Counted from the first letter of the stretch, positions 47,954-57,993 are shown. The stretch is DNA of 64,000 nucleotides from Salisediminibacterium halotolerans (GCF_003814815.1 NZ_RKQQ01000001.1:496001-560000), one strand, 5' to 3'. Numbers and translations are program-made. The notes: generated by a model not told the origin, from the letters alone.

Positions 47954-48277
47954 TTAAAAATCGAGCAAACTGTCGCTTTCTGGTTCATCGCCGTGATCGT
48001 AAATCGGCGGACGTTCTTTTTGAACCGTTTGTTTATGACCGCCCTCAGGACTTGCCGGTTTCTTTTCGAGATCGGAAATTTGCGCGTGCTGGACGGGCGG
48101 TGCGGCTTTCTGCTGACGCGCTCCCCGGCTTTTGCCTGCCTCGATCATCAGTTCACTGTACGTTTTTAACGCCTGGGCGGATTCCGTCGTGTCTTCGCCT
48201 TGTTCAACGGCGTTTTCAAGCTGGTTTAATGCTTCCCTCATTTTTTGCAAAACGAGGTCGCTAGATATTTCGTTCAT
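47954..48277 (-). CDS. DUF5327 family protein (YwdI-like)
   Basis: A 107-residue soluble protein with a helical N-terminal half (LVLQKMREALNQLENAVEQ) and a disordered, Pro-, Lys- and Asp-rich tail. It matches the YwdI family of Bacillus in length and context (near ung and ywdK). Function is unknown. ATG 48277 follows AAAGGAGC. It is 26 bases downstream of pepF. Confidence 0.78.
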   Translation of the reverse strand: MNEISSDLVLQKMREALNQLENAVEQGEDTTESAQALKTYSELMIEAGKSRGARQQKAAPPVQHAQISDLEKKPASPEGGHKQTVQKERPPIYDHGDEPESDSLLDF

Positions 48278-48303
48278 TTTTGCTCCTTTCTTACAAAAGC
48301 CGT

Positions 48304-50112
48304 TTAGTTATGCGCGGCTTTCTCCGCTGTCATGGCCATGAAAGTATCGACGTCTTCTTTGACAAAATCGATCGCCTGTTGCCAAAACTCTTTCCCGGTC
48401 AAATCGGCATCAAGGTGTTTAGCCGCAAGATCCTCGACTTGCATCCGTCCTGTATCCCGCAGTAAATCGATGTAGCTATTTTCAAACGCGGCGCCTTCTT
48501 CGGCTGCTCTGCGGTAAATCCCCATACTGAATAAATACCCGAACGTATACGGAAAATTGTAAAACGGAACCGCTGTAATATGGAAATGAAGTTTCGATGC
48601 CCAAAATGTCGGCGAATAGTCCGAGAGCATCTCACAGTAAGCCTCTTTCTGTGCTTTTGTCATCAGTTCGTTCAGCCGCTCTTCGCGGACAATCCCTTGT
48701 TTGCGTTCCTCGTAAAACCGTGTCTCAAACAAAAAACGCGCGTGAATATTCATAAAGAACGCGATGCTGCGATTCAACTTGTTATCGAGCAGCTGTATTT
48801 TTTCTTCGGCTGTTTCTGCTTGTTTTACGGCCGCATCGGCAACGATCATCTCCGCAAAGGTCGAGGCGGTTTCGGCCACATTCATCGCATACTTTTGCGC
48901 CATTTGCGGCAAATCATTCATCACCATCTGATGGTAGGCGTGTCCTAACTCATGCGCAAGCGTAGCGACATTGGAAGCCGAACCGTCGTACGTCATAAAA
49001 ATCCGCGATTCTTCTTTCAGCGGAAAGGTTGTACAAAACCCGCCCGGACGTTTGCCGTCGCGGTCTTCCGCTTCGATCCAGGCATGATCAAATGCATGCT
49101 GGGCAAAATCAGCCATTTTCGGACTGAATTTCCGAAATTGCGTCACGATCAGATCAGCAGCGTCATCGAACGGGATCATCCGTGAGGCATCCGTAAGCGG
49201 TGCGCTGATATCGTGCATCGCAAGCTGGTCGACACCGAGAAGCGCCGCCTTTCGTTCTAAATAGGCCGTAAACGCCGGTTTATTTTCCGTAATCGTCTCC
49301 CACATGACATCGAGTGTTTCGCTCTGCATGCGGTTAATAGTCAAGGGTTCATAGAGCACGTCGCTCCACCCGCGTGCTTCATACGTCGTTAAGCGAAAAC
49401 CGGCCAAATGATTGAGCGTATTCGCGAACAAATCGGTTTCTTTTCCCCATGTTTCTTCAAGCCGTTGAAAAACATGCTCACGTGTATCGCGCGCGGGATC
49501 TGACAGCTTATTCGCTGCCTGCCCGACCGACAAGTGCTTTGTTTGCCCGTCTTCATCAATCGGCACGCTCATGCGGCCGACGATCTCATTATACATATCG
49601 CCCCAGGCTTGATACCCGTCAACCGAGAGCTGTTGGATCAATTGCTCTTTATCGGCCGGAAGCTTCTCTTCGGCCCGCTCCCGCCGTTCATTGAGATTAT
49701 AGCTGATCTCCGCCATTGCCGGCTCGGATGTCAGTGCTTGCCACTGTTCATCAGTAAACGCCAGCAGCTGTTCGTCAATCGCTGTCATTACCGTTTGATA
49801 CGCTGCCGAAATCGCTTTAACTTCGCCGGAAAGAATTTTCGCTTCTTCATCTTTCACATTCTGAGCTGTCAGGCAGCTGACAAATGCGCTCGCTTCACGG
49901 ACATACTTGCCGATTTCCTGAGCGCGGACCAACAACCCGGCCCACGTTTCGCTTCGTTCATCGCCGGCTTTTTTAACATCCTCGACAGCCTGTTCCAATC
50001 CGCTCACCGCTTCTTTTGTTTCACGCAAGTGCTGCTGAAACGCCGGCGAACCGCTCGTTCCTCCGGCAAAAATCGATCCAAGATCCCACACTTCCGCATA
50101 TCTCTTCGTCAA
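48304..50112 (-). CDS. Oligoendopeptidase F family metallopeptidase (M3)
   Basis: Zinc peptidase that trims oligopeptides in the cytoplasm. The 602-residue protein has the HExxH zinc site as ATLAHELGHAYHQM near residue 389, with the third ligand glutamate in ETASTFAEMI some 28 residues on. Length and the FxxxFPYTFGYLFS-like C-terminal segment fit the PepF/M3B group. The start is TTG 50112 after AAGGGGG; no closer ATG fits. Confidence 0.92.
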   Translation of the reverse strand: MTKRYAEVWDLGSIFAGGTSGSPAFQQHLRETKEAVSGLEQAVEDVKKAGDERSETWAGLLVRAQEIGKYVREASAFVSCLTAQNVKDEEAKILSGEVKAISAAYQTVMTAIDEQLLAFTDEQWQALTSEPAMAEISYNLNERRERAEEKLPADKEQLIQQLSVDGYQAWGDMYNEIVGRMSVPIDEDGQTKHLSVGQAANKLSDPARDTREHVFQRLEETWGKETDLFANTLNHLAGFRLTTYEARGWSDVLYEPLTINRMQSETLDVMWETITENKPAFTAYLERKAALLGVDQLAMHDISAPLTDASRMIPFDDAADLIVTQFRKFSPKMADFAQHAFDHAWIEAEDRDGKRPGGFCTTFPLKEESRIFMTYDGSASNVATLAHELGHAYHQMVMNDLPQMAQKYAMNVAETASTFAEMIVADAAVKQAETAEEKIQLLDNKLNRSIAFFMNIHARFLFETRFYEERKQGIVREERLNELMTKAQKEAYCEMLSDYSPTFWASKLHFHITAVPFYNFPYTFGYLFSMGIYRRAAEEGAAFENSYIDLLRDTGRMQVEDLAAKHLDADLTGKEFWQQAIDFVKEDVDTFMAMTAEKAAHN

Positions 50113-50153
50113 ACAATTACCCCCTTAAAAATAGCATACGCCTGTATTGTCAG

Positions 50154-50825
50154 TTACTTGACTGCCTGCGCGATTCGCTGAATATCATCGGATTCATAAA
50201 TGTGAATGCCCGTCCGCTCGACACCGGCTGCCGCCTGCATCGCGAGCGCGACATCTTTCGCGTGGACAGGTTTGTATTTCTCCCACTTGCCGCGCAAAAG
50301 CGGAGCCAGCGGCCGGCCGATCCATTCAGCTGCTTTTTCGCCGGGTCGCGTGTCGTGTCTGACCCCGACGAGTAAAGAAGGACGGAAAATATGGAGCGAG
50401 TTCAAACCGGTCTGCATCAGCGTATCTTCGAGACTGCCTTTGACGATATTATAAAAAAACCGTGATCCGCGGTCCGCGCCCATCGCTGTAATAATCAAAA
50501 ATGCCCCCGCCTCATGCGCAGCGGCAAACTCGGCGATCTTTCGCGGATAGTGATAGTCGACATCGATAAATTTTTCTTGCGAACCGGCTTGCTTCATCGT
50601 CGTACCAAGTGTCACAAACACGTCATCACCCGGCTGAAATACCGATTCCGCCTCTTCAAGATGATCGAATGATACAAGGTGCTCGACGACGGTCGGTTCT
50701 TTGTGAAAAATCGTTCTCCGGCGTGTCAGCAAGTGGACCTCATCGTACGTCCCGGCCGACAGCAGTTCTTTTACAAGTCTCGTCCCGACCAATCCCGTGG
50801 CACCGGCTACGATCGCTCGTTTCAT
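50154..50825 (-). CDS. NAD(P)-binding atypical short-chain dehydrogenase/epimerase-like protein
   Basis: A 223-residue Rossmann protein opening with AIVAGATGLVGTRLVKEL. It resembles the HTATIP2/YtfG-like atypical SDR group: TLGTTMKQAGS and ITAMGADRGSRFFYN, with FRPSLLVG in the C-terminal half. The catalytic YxxxK is replaced by YNIVKG. Substrate unknown. Start ATG 50825. It is 41 bases upstream of pepF on the same strand. Confidence 0.82.
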   Translation of the reverse strand: MKRAIVAGATGLVGTRLVKELLSAGTYDEVHLLTRRRTIFHKEPTVVEHLVSFDHLEEAESVFQPGDDVFVTLGTTMKQAGSQEKFIDVDYHYPRKIAEFAAAHEAGAFLIITAMGADRGSRFFYNIVKGSLEDTLMQTGLNSLHIFRPSLLVGVRHDTRPGEKAAEWIGRPLAPLLRGKWEKYKPVHAKDVALAMQAAAGVERTGIHIYESDDIQRIAQAVK

Positions 50826-50880
50826 TTATCATCAGCTCCTTCAGTCGTGTTATCCATTAAATGTATCATGAAAATACCGA

Positions 50881-50914
50881 AAAATAAAACGAAGCCCGGA
50901 TTTTCCGGGCTTCG
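50881..50914 (-). terminator. Terminator after the sensor kinase gene
   Basis: CGAAGCCCGG pairs with CCGGGCTTCG around AAAAT-type loop bases; TTTTATTTTT follows on the minus strand. Confidence 0.85.
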
Positions 50915-50927
50915 CCAGCTGTCATCT

Positions 50928-53108
50928 TTATCCTGAGTACACGGTCGTTTTTGCTGCAGGAATTGTAATCGTAAAGGTCGTGCCGCGCTCGGGAACTGAC
51001 TGAACGTCGATCTTGCCGCCGAGGTCTTCGACAATCCGATAACTCGTCGCCAAACCGAGTCCGTTCCCCTGTTCTTTTGTCGTAAAAAACGGCGTCCCGA
51101 TTTTCTTAACCGTCTCTTCTGTCATGCCTTGACCGTTGTCGGTTATTTTCACCGTTACTAAATCGCTCTCCCCGGATGAGCTCTCTTCTCTGCCGGTATG
51201 CACGTGCAGACGCCCGCCGTCAGGCATTGCTTCAATCGCGTTTTGAATCAAATTCATAAACACTTGCTTCAGTTTATTGGCACTGACATCCGGAAGCGGC
51301 AAGTGACGGTCAAAAAATGTCTCAATCGTTATGCCCCTTCGTTCCAAGCCCGTTTCGTAAAGCAAGAGCATATCTTCAATAATTGCTTCGACATCTCCCG
51401 GTTCGTCTTGATCTTCAGCAAACCGTTCCGGATTGGCAATGTTCATCAGCTGATTCATAATCGTCTGTACCCGATCGATTTCCCCGAGCATTAACGGTAC
51501 ATGCTGCTGCGGATCGGCTGCTTCTTCCTGCATCATTTGCAGCATTCCTCTAACAGTCGTAAGCGGATTGCGGATTTCGTGAGCAAATCCGGCCGACATT
51601 TCACCGATCATTTTCAGTTTTTCGGAACGGATCAGTTCGCTCTCCATTTTGCGTTTTTCGGTCAAATCGTTAAAAACGATCAGCACTTCGTCGTTTACAT
51701 CCTCATGTTCCGGACTGGCTAAGTAGGAGGTGCTGATAAAAAAGACCCGCTCTTCTTTGCCAAATCGGCAGTGCACTTCAAATTGCGCGCGCAGATCGGC
51801 TGAAGAAGAAAGCATGCTGCTGATCCCGGTCTGCTCGAAAAAGCACCGCAAGTTTGGCGAGAGTTTCGCCATGTCGTCATAATACTCGCCGATCACCTCT
51901 GTGTGCTCCAGTTCAAACAGTTCGCCGCACATGCGGTTGAACAGAGTGATTCCGCCGGTTTTACGGTCGATTGCCAGTACGCCGTTATCGGTTGACGCCA
52001 ACACCCGGGTGGATTTGCGATCCATTTGTTCGCGTTGATCCAGTTTGACGAGCATATCATCAAAGGCCGCATTGAGCTGATTGGCTTCTTCGTAAGCTTC
52101 GTCATATTCATACACATCACGGTGCCCTTCGGCATAGCGCTGCGATTTCGTCACGAGCTGCTGCAGCGGACGGACGAGATAATTCGACAGCTTGTAAACA
52201 GCAAACGTTAACCCGAGCAAAACGGCGCCGAAGATCAATAGATAACGGATGAGTAAATCATTGAGTGCGCTGAACATTTCCGCTTCATCGACCGCAATGC
52301 CGACATACCATTCATGATCAAAGCCGGCGACATTGTCGATTTTTTCAAAACCGTGAACTTCGTCGCCGACGGGTCTGACCGTATTGTTGTCGGCGGCATA
52401 CCGATCGATTTCTTCTTGTGAGGTATTTTTTTCTTCAAAGTAATTCGTCTCGAGAATACGTTCGGTTTCCGGGTGAGAAATAACCTGTCCCTCTTCATTC
52501 AAAATGAAGCCGTAGCCGCCCAAATCGCTTTCATCATGCTCGGCAACGTATTCGCTGAGCCGTTTTTGCATTTCTTCAAGATCAAATGACGGGGAAATGA
52601 CATGGATTAATTCATCATCGTCATTATAGACCGGCGCTCCAAGGACAAACACCGGTTCATCGATAATGTTCGAATAATTCAAATCTGACATGGCGATATT
52701 ACCTGTCAGTGTGTCAGTAAACCACTCGCGATCACTGAGATCCCGGCCGATCATTTCATTATCAGTATCCAGCTCGACCTCGCCGTCGGGGGTGAGGAGC
52801 AGCGCATCAAAATACATATCATAACTTGAGAGAAACGTGTACACTTCTTCTCTTTTTTCTAACATGTCAGCATCGCTGTCGCGCAGGACAGGGTTTTCGG
52901 CTAAATAAGCTGTATCTCGATAACGCTCTTCTAAAAAATGTGTCAGTTCTGTCTGCAGACTGCCTGTTTGAATCGCCAAAGATGTTTCGAGTTGATCTGT
53001 CAGTTCTTCTTTTTGTGAATAATAACCGATGATGCCGATGACAATCATCGGCAGAAAGGCAACAAGTACGAAGAAGACAAACAGCTTTGACCGCAAAGTT
53101 TGAAACAT
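50928..53108 (-). CDS. Sporulation-type sensor histidine kinase (KinD-like)
   Basis: A 726-residue membrane kinase: TM1 at 9-30, an extracellular double-Cache sensor at about 31-280, TM2 at 284-306, HAMP, PAS at about 365-480, HisKA with His510 in GFAHEIRNPLTTVRGML, and HATPase with NLIQNAIEA, DNGQGM and GNGLGLA. HEIRNPLT is typical of the Kin family that phosphorylates Spo0F. No response regulator adjoins it, as expected for a phosphorelay kinase. Cache sensors bind small ligands such as amino or organic acids. The KinD likeness rests on domain layout only. Confidence 0.88.
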   Translation of the reverse strand: MFQTLRSKLFVFFVLVAFLPMIVIGIIGYYSQKEELTDQLETSLAIQTGSLQTELTHFLEERYRDTAYLAENPVLRDSDADMLEKREEVYTFLSSYDMYFDALLLTPDGEVELDTDNEMIGRDLSDREWFTDTLTGNIAMSDLNYSNIIDEPVFVLGAPVYNDDDELIHVISPSFDLEEMQKRLSEYVAEHDESDLGGYGFILNEEGQVISHPETERILETNYFEEKNTSQEEIDRYAADNNTVRPVGDEVHGFEKIDNVAGFDHEWYVGIAVDEAEMFSALNDLLIRYLLIFGAVLLGLTFAVYKLSNYLVRPLQQLVTKSQRYAEGHRDVYEYDEAYEEANQLNAAFDDMLVKLDQREQMDRKSTRVLASTDNGVLAIDRKTGGITLFNRMCGELFELEHTEVIGEYYDDMAKLSPNLRCFFEQTGISSMLSSSADLRAQFEVHCRFGKEERVFFISTSYLASPEHEDVNDEVLIVFNDLTEKRKMESELIRSEKLKMIGEMSAGFAHEIRNPLTTVRGMLQMMQEEAADPQQHVPLMLGEIDRVQTIMNQLMNIANPERFAEDQDEPGDVEAIIEDMLLLYETGLERRGITIETFFDRHLPLPDVSANKLKQVFMNLIQNAIEAMPDGGRLHVHTGREESSSGESDLVTVKITDNGQGMTEETVKKIGTPFFTTKEQGNGLGLATSYRIVEDLGGKIDVQSVPERGTTFTITIPAAKTTVYSG

Positions 53109-53215
53109 GGTGTCGCTCCTTCATCGCTTAGCGTTTTAATAAGCACTTCTCCATGCTCTATTATAGACGATTCGAACCCATTCGGAAACAGATAATTCGA
53201 CAAATTTCGTAATGA

Positions 53216-54091
53216 TCACGTTTCGTCCGTATAATACGTGTAAATCGCTTGTGTTCCGCTGTTTTCAAAACCTCGTTCGGCGAGCTGATCGTAAAGTTTT
53301 TTCGCCTGATTAAGTCCTGGCGTGTCCATGCCGAGTTCTTCAGCGGATTCAATCGCAATCGCCATATCTTTGATAAAATGTTTAATGTAAAAGCCGGGCG
53401 CATAATCGCCTTTAATCATCCGGCGCCCGAGCTGTGAAAGTGAAAAACTTCCCGCTGCTCCCGTTTCAATCACCGACAGCACTTCATCTTGCGACAGTCC
53501 CGCGCGCTTCGTATAAGCGAGTGCCTCGGCAGTTCCCATCATCGTTGAAGCGATGGCAATTTGATTCGCCATTTTGGTATGCTGGCCCGCGCCTGCAGGT
53601 CCGAGACGTTCAATCGTCCCACCGATCGCCGAAAACACCGGATAGACCGTTTCAAATGCCGCCGCTTCACCGCCGGCCATAATCGCCAACTTCGCTTCCC
53701 GGGCGCCGACATCGCCGCCTGACACGGGGGCATCAAGCGCATACACGCCTTTTTCACCCGCTTGCAGCGCAATTTTTTCCGCCAGTGCCGGTTTCGAGGT
53801 TGTCATATCGACTAAAATACTGCCTTTTTTCGCATTGGCAATAATGCCGTCGCTCCCGAAGTAAAGTGCCTCAACATCAGCAGGAAAACCGACAATCGTC
53901 ATGATAATATCAGATTTCTCTGCGGCTTCTTTCGGCGTCGATGCCCAATGAGCGCCGGCATCGATCAGCTCTTCAGCCTTTTCTTTCGTCCGGTTATAGA
54001 CGACGAGTGAATAGCCGTTATTCATAATGTGTTTTGCCATGCTCTTACCCATCACACCTGTGCCGATAAATCCGATCGTCATTTCGCTCAT
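53216..54091 (-). CDS. 3-hydroxyisobutyrate dehydrogenase family oxidoreductase
   Basis: A 291-residue beta-hydroxyacid dehydrogenase. It has the Rossmann start IGFIGTGVMGKSMAKHI, the substrate-binding DAPVSGGDVGA, the catalytic lysine in QHTKMANQI, and KDMAIAIESA. It is close to Bacillus YkwC-type proteins. 3-Hydroxyisobutyrate (valine breakdown) is one possible substrate, tartronate semialdehyde another. It is followed by ung on the same strand order (ung lies upstream, 16 bases away). Confidence 0.87.
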   Translation of the reverse strand: MSEMTIGFIGTGVMGKSMAKHIMNNGYSLVVYNRTKEKAEELIDAGAHWASTPKEAAEKSDIIMTIVGFPADVEALYFGSDGIIANAKKGSILVDMTTSKPALAEKIALQAGEKGVYALDAPVSGGDVGAREAKLAIMAGGEAAAFETVYPVFSAIGGTIERLGPAGAGQHTKMANQIAIASTMMGTAEALAYTKRAGLSQDEVLSVIETGAAGSFSLSQLGRRMIKGDYAPGFYIKHFIKDMAIAIESAEELGMDTPGLNQAKKLYDQLAERGFENSGTQAIYTYYTDET

Positions 54092-54107
54092 GTTTATGAC
54101 CTCCTGT

Positions 54108-54794
54108 TCATGTTAGTTCATTTGCCGGCGGGATTTCCCAGCGAATCGGCTGTTGATTCGTTGCCTGAAGAAATTCGTTCACCCTTGAAAACGGACGGCT
54201 GCCAAAAAATCCGCGGTGCGCTGAAAAAGGGCTCGGGTGAGAAGAATGAATCACAAGGTGACGGTCTCTGTCGATCCATTTGCCTTTTTCTTGCGCGTAT
54301 TTTCCCCAAAGCAAAAATACAAGCGGTTTGTCGCGGAGGTTTAACTGCCGGATCACTTCGTCTGTAAACCGCTCCCACCCGGCGCCTTTATGGGCGTTCG
54401 GCGTTTTATGCCGGACCGTGAGGACACTGTTTAACAGCAAGACCCCTTCATCTGCCCACGACTGCAAACATCCGTGCTCAGGAACCGGGCAGCCGAGATC
54501 GCTGTGAAGTTCCTTAAACACATTTTTTAACGACGGCGGCACTTTTACGTGCGGCCGGACCGAAAAGCTCAGTCCGTGCGCCTGGCCCTCGCCGTGATAC
54601 GGGTCCTGACCGATAATAACAGCCTTCGTTTCATGATAAGCGGTCCGGTGAAGCGCATTGAATATGTCATTCATCGGCGGATATACCGTGTTTGATGAAT
54701 ACTCTTTTTTTAAAAACTCGCGCAGTTCTAAGTAGTACGCTTTTGAAAATTCTTCGTTCAACAGCATACGCCAATCATTATCGAGCGGATTCAC
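54108..54794 (-). CDS. ung: Uracil-DNA glycosylase
   Basis: Removes uracil from DNA. The 228-residue family-1 enzyme has the catalytic Asp64 in GQDPYHGEG, the FLLWGKYAQEKG segment, and the minor-groove loop HPSPFSAHRGFFG. Start is GTG 54794 with AGGAGG upstream. Neighbourhood (ywdI, sacA) corresponds to B. subtilis ywdG. No anomaly. Confidence 0.96.
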   Translation of the reverse strand: MNPLDNDWRMLLNEEFSKAYYLELREFLKKEYSSNTVYPPMNDIFNALHRTAYHETKAVIIGQDPYHGEGQAHGLSFSVRPHVKVPPSLKNVFKELHSDLGCPVPEHGCLQSWADEGVLLLNSVLTVRHKTPNAHKGAGWERFTDEVIRQLNLRDKPLVFLLWGKYAQEKGKWIDRDRHLVIHSSHPSPFSAHRGFFGSRPFSRVNEFLQATNQQPIRWEIPPANELT

Positions 54795-54974
54795 GAGTTA
54801 ACCTCCTCTCTTTGCTTGATGGAGTGCCGCGCATAGGTGTTTATGTATAATGATATCATTTCCGGCTTCCATTCCGGCAGCGGACATGGCATAATAAGAT
54901 AGAAGTTTGATACGTAACGCCTACAAAATGGTTTCAGGCGAATGATTATTTATTCTTATAATAGGAGTGTAACT

Positions 54975-55337
54975 ATGACAAAACTACTAATAACAGACGA
55001 TGCTGCTTTTATGCGTATGACTTTAAAAAACATGGTAACAGCCGCCGGTTATGAAGTTGTTGCCGAAGCTGAAAACGGTGCGCAAGCCATCGAGCTTTAC
55101 AACGAACACCAGCCCGACCTCGTGACCATGGATATTACGATGCCGGAAATGAACGGGATCGAAGCGTTGGAAAAAATTAAAGAAACGGACCCTTCTGCGA
55201 AGATTGTCATGTGTTCAGCGATGGGCCAGCAAAATATGGTCGTTGATGCGATTCAAAAAGGCGCGGCCGACTTTATCGTCAAACCGTTCGATGAAAACCG
55301 GATCAAAGAAGCGCTCGATAAAGCGCTGAGCCGGTAA
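54975..55337 (+). CDS. cheY: CheY-type chemotaxis response regulator
   Basis: A 120-residue receiver domain. Acidic pair in LITDDAAFMR, phospho-acceptor Asp53 in TMDITMPEMNG, serine in MCSAMGQQ, and the lysine of FIVKPFDENR. The MCSAMGQQNMV and FIVKPF segments are characteristic of Bacillus CheY, which binds the motor switch FliM/FliY. No other chemotaxis gene is in the window, so this is a solitary copy; it may be a second CheY. ATG 54975 follows AGGAGTG. Confidence 0.88.
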   Translation: MTKLLITDDAAFMRMTLKNMVTAAGYEVVAEAENGAQAIELYNEHQPDLVTMDITMPEMNGIEALEKIKETDPSAKIVMCSAMGQQNMVVDAIQKGAADFIVKPFDENRIKEALDKALSR

Positions 55338-55355
55338 ACCCGCCTTTTAGCATTG

Positions 55356-55394
55356 AAGCCAAGCATCCTCAACTAAGATGCTTGGCTTTTTTTT
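55356..55394. terminator. Bidirectional terminator between cheY and sacA
   Basis: AAGCCAAGCATC pairs with GATGCTTGGCTT, followed by eight T; it touches the sacA stop codon. Confidence 0.88.
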
Positions 55395-56844
55395 ACGTTA
55401 GCGGCCAGAAGTCTGCGTGACACGTCACCTGTCCGTCACTTTTAAATTGAATGCTGTCGTCATCAACATCCGCAAAATACCGGGATGAAAAGACTTCTTC
55501 GCCGTCATTGACAAACAGTTCGATCGCTGACGTGTCAATGTAGATTCGCAGTTCATGCAAATCAGCCAGCGCGCATTGCCGCTGCTCGCGCTTGTCGTCT
55601 TCTCCGGTGCGTTCAAATGTCAGCACACGGTTGCTTAAATCGTATTTAATCCGTGCTTCGTTTCGGATAAGGACTTCAAACGCCTGTCCGGAATGAAAAT
55701 CGAACTGACTCAGCTTCAACTCAGCCGACTTGCCGGAAATTTTCTCTGCTGTTGACAGTGCTTCGCCGGCTGTAAGCCTTTCATGCACACCTTCCCCGCG
55801 GAGCATTTCCAATTCCTGTGCCGGGCGCTGCTTGAGCGCGCCGTTTTCAACATTGAGCACGCGCGGAAGTGTCAACGCATGCACCCAGCCGTAACTGACC
55901 GTCGGCTGATTCGCTTCAAACTGTTCCGGAACACCCATCCAGCCGATTAAAATTCTGCGCCCGTCCGCATCTTCAGTCGTTTGCGGAGCGTAAAACTCAA
56001 AACCGCGGTCAAGTTCGGTGAATGCTCCGTGCACAAATTGCGGCAAACGCCGGTCGAGTGAGCCGGTAAAATAACCGGCCTGATACACATTGTTGTATTT
56101 CATGCCGTCAGCTTCAAGGCCTTGCGGCGACACGATTAACATATCGGTGCCATCCAGGCTGAACAAATCGGGACACTCCCACATATAGCCGAAATCCCCG
56201 AGCCCGCCAAGGCGGCTCCCGGCAATCGGACCGAGGCAAGACCATTCTTCAAAGTCGTCAGAACGGTACAGCAAGACGCGCCCTTCTTCCTCGACCGTTT
56301 GCGCGCCGATCACGAAATACCATGCTTGTTCGTCTTCTTCATACCATACTTTCGGATCACGAAAGTGCGCCGTGTATCCGGACGGGAGCTGATCGACAAC
56401 CGGCCCGTGTTTGACGAACGTTTTTCCGTCTGCCGATGCTGCTGTGCATTGATAAGAGGAGCGTTCGTTATGTTCGTCTTTTACGTTGCCGGTATACATC
56501 AGCGTCAGTTTCCCGTTGTAATCAATCGCACTGCCGGAATAACAGCCGTGTGTTTCGTACCATTCACTCGGGACAAGCGCGGCCGGCTCCTCTTTCCAAT
56601 GAACGAGGTCCGTAGATGTAACATGCCCCCAAAATTTTGTGCTGTGATCCGGAGCAAACGGATTCCACTGGTAAAACAGATGGTACACCCCGTTCCAGTG
56701 AATCCAGCCGTTCGGATCATTCAGCAGGCCGACCGGCGGCATGACATGATACACAAGCCGGTCCGGGTCGCTCTCGACAATTTGCCGTTTTTTCTCTGTT
56801 TCGATTTGAGCAAGTTTGCGTAATTCCAATTCTTTTTCTGTCAT
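55393..56844 (-). CDS. sacA: Sucrose-6-phosphate hydrolase (GH32)
   Basis: Splits sucrose 6-phosphate into glucose 6-phosphate and fructose. The 483-residue protein has the GH32 nucleophile region LLNDPNGW near residue 42, the FRDPKVW motif, and the acid/base glutamate in WECPDLF; a C-terminal beta-sandwich follows. The downstream fructokinase gene would be expected to phosphorylate the released fructose, but it is placed upstream here (56880-57830), in one operon with a 35-base gap. No sucrose PTS gene is in the window. Confidence 0.93.
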   Translation of the reverse strand: MTEKELELRKLAQIETEKKRQIVESDPDRLVYHVMPPVGLLNDPNGWIHWNGVYHLFYQWNPFAPDHSTKFWGHVTSTDLVHWKEEPAALVPSEWYETHGCYSGSAIDYNGKLTLMYTGNVKDEHNERSSYQCTAASADGKTFVKHGPVVDQLPSGYTAHFRDPKVWYEEDEQAWYFVIGAQTVEEEGRVLLYRSDDFEEWSCLGPIAGSRLGGLGDFGYMWECPDLFSLDGTDMLIVSPQGLEADGMKYNNVYQAGYFTGSLDRRLPQFVHGAFTELDRGFEFYAPQTTEDADGRRILIGWMGVPEQFEANQPTVSYGWVHALTLPRVLNVENGALKQRPAQELEMLRGEGVHERLTAGEALSTAEKISGKSAELKLSQFDFHSGQAFEVLIRNEARIKYDLSNRVLTFERTGEDDKREQRQCALADLHELRIYIDTSAIELFVNDGEEVFSSRYFADVDDDSIQFKSDGQVTCHADFWPLT

Positions 56845-56879
56845 CGTTGCTGTTCTCCTTTACTCAAGGCTCTTCACCG

Positions 56880-57830
56880 TCAGGTAGATCGTTTCGTTTC
56901 AATATCATTCAGCGTCGGAAGCGCCGTCATGGCACCTTTCGTCGACGCAGCGAGACCGCCGGAAACGGCCGCAAATGACCCCATTTGCCATGCTTCCTCA
57001 CTTGTCAGTTCACGAATCGGTTTCGTAAGCAAGTGAAGCTGATATAAAATGCCGGAAACAAACGCATCTCCCGCGCCTGTTGTATCTACCGCATCGACTT
57101 TCATCGCATCAACATACACCGGAGCGCGGCCCTCTAAATAAATACGGCTCCCGGCTGCTCCGAGCGTTACGATGATCATCGGAATCGCAAAGCTGCTGAG
57201 CGCATCGATACCGGCTTCAATCTCTTCTTCTCCGGTTATAAAGGCCAGTTCTTCTTCGGATATTTTTAACACATCAACTTCGCCGAGCATGCTGCGAATT
57301 GTCGTTTTCGCTTCCTCTTCCGACGGCCATAAGCCGAGACGAAGATTCGGATCGTACGAAACAAGCAAGCCGTTCTCGCGCGCTTTATCCACCGCTGCAA
57401 CGGTTGCCGACTTTGACGGTTCGCTGATTAAACTGATCGAACCAAAGTGCAGAAGGTTATGAGCAGAAAAAAGGTCATCACTGATTTCCTCAGGTGTCAA
57501 AAAGCGATCGGCGCTCGGATCGATGTAAAATTCAAAACTTCGTTCTCCTCCGTCGCCGAGCGTAACAAACACAACGCCGGTGCGGACATCTTTTGTCATC
57601 AGCATATTTTCCGTTTTGACACCGTAACCCTCGAGCGTTTCTTTTAAAAAGCGTCCGAGCACATCGTCGCCGACTTTGCCGACAAACGATGTGTTCGCCC
57701 CGAGACGGGACAGTCCGACCGCGACGTTTGCCGGCGCGCCTCCCGGACTTTTTTGAAATGTTTCATTATTGTCATCAAGCGGAATAAAATCAATCAGTGC
57801 TTCCCCGAGTGTCACAATACCTTTCGACAT
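56880..57830 (-). CDS. Fructokinase, PfkB family
   Basis: A 316-residue ribokinase-family enzyme. N-terminal GEALIDFIP and SPGGAPANVAVGLSRLG, and the C-terminal anion-hole motif DTTGAGDAFVSG near residue 250 with its catalytic aspartate, are all present. As first gene of the operon with sacA it most likely phosphorylates fructose. ATG 57830 was chosen with GGAGGAG eight bases before; the frame extends upstream but an ATG six bases earlier is too close to the site. Confidence 0.9.
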   Translation of the reverse strand: MSKGIVTLGEALIDFIPLDDNNETFQKSPGGAPANVAVGLSRLGANTSFVGKVGDDVLGRFLKETLEGYGVKTENMLMTKDVRTGVVFVTLGDGGERSFEFYIDPSADRFLTPEEISDDLFSAHNLLHFGSISLISEPSKSATVAAVDKARENGLLVSYDPNLRLGLWPSEEEAKTTIRSMLGEVDVLKISEEELAFITGEEEIEAGIDALSSFAIPMIIVTLGAAGSRIYLEGRAPVYVDAMKVDAVDTTGAGDAFVSGILYQLHLLTKPIRELTSEEAWQMGSFAAVSGGLAASTKGAMTALPTLNDIETKRST

Positions 57831-57993
57831 AATCATCGCTCCTCCATCTGAGATGTTTGCTGAATTAATTATACGGTTTCTCACCTGTATGTACAATAAG
57901 GACCCGCGATTTCACAAGATTGTCTGAAAACTGCAATTTCTGATACGATTAAGGCAGACAATGCGTATGTACAACATGACAGGAGGAATCATC

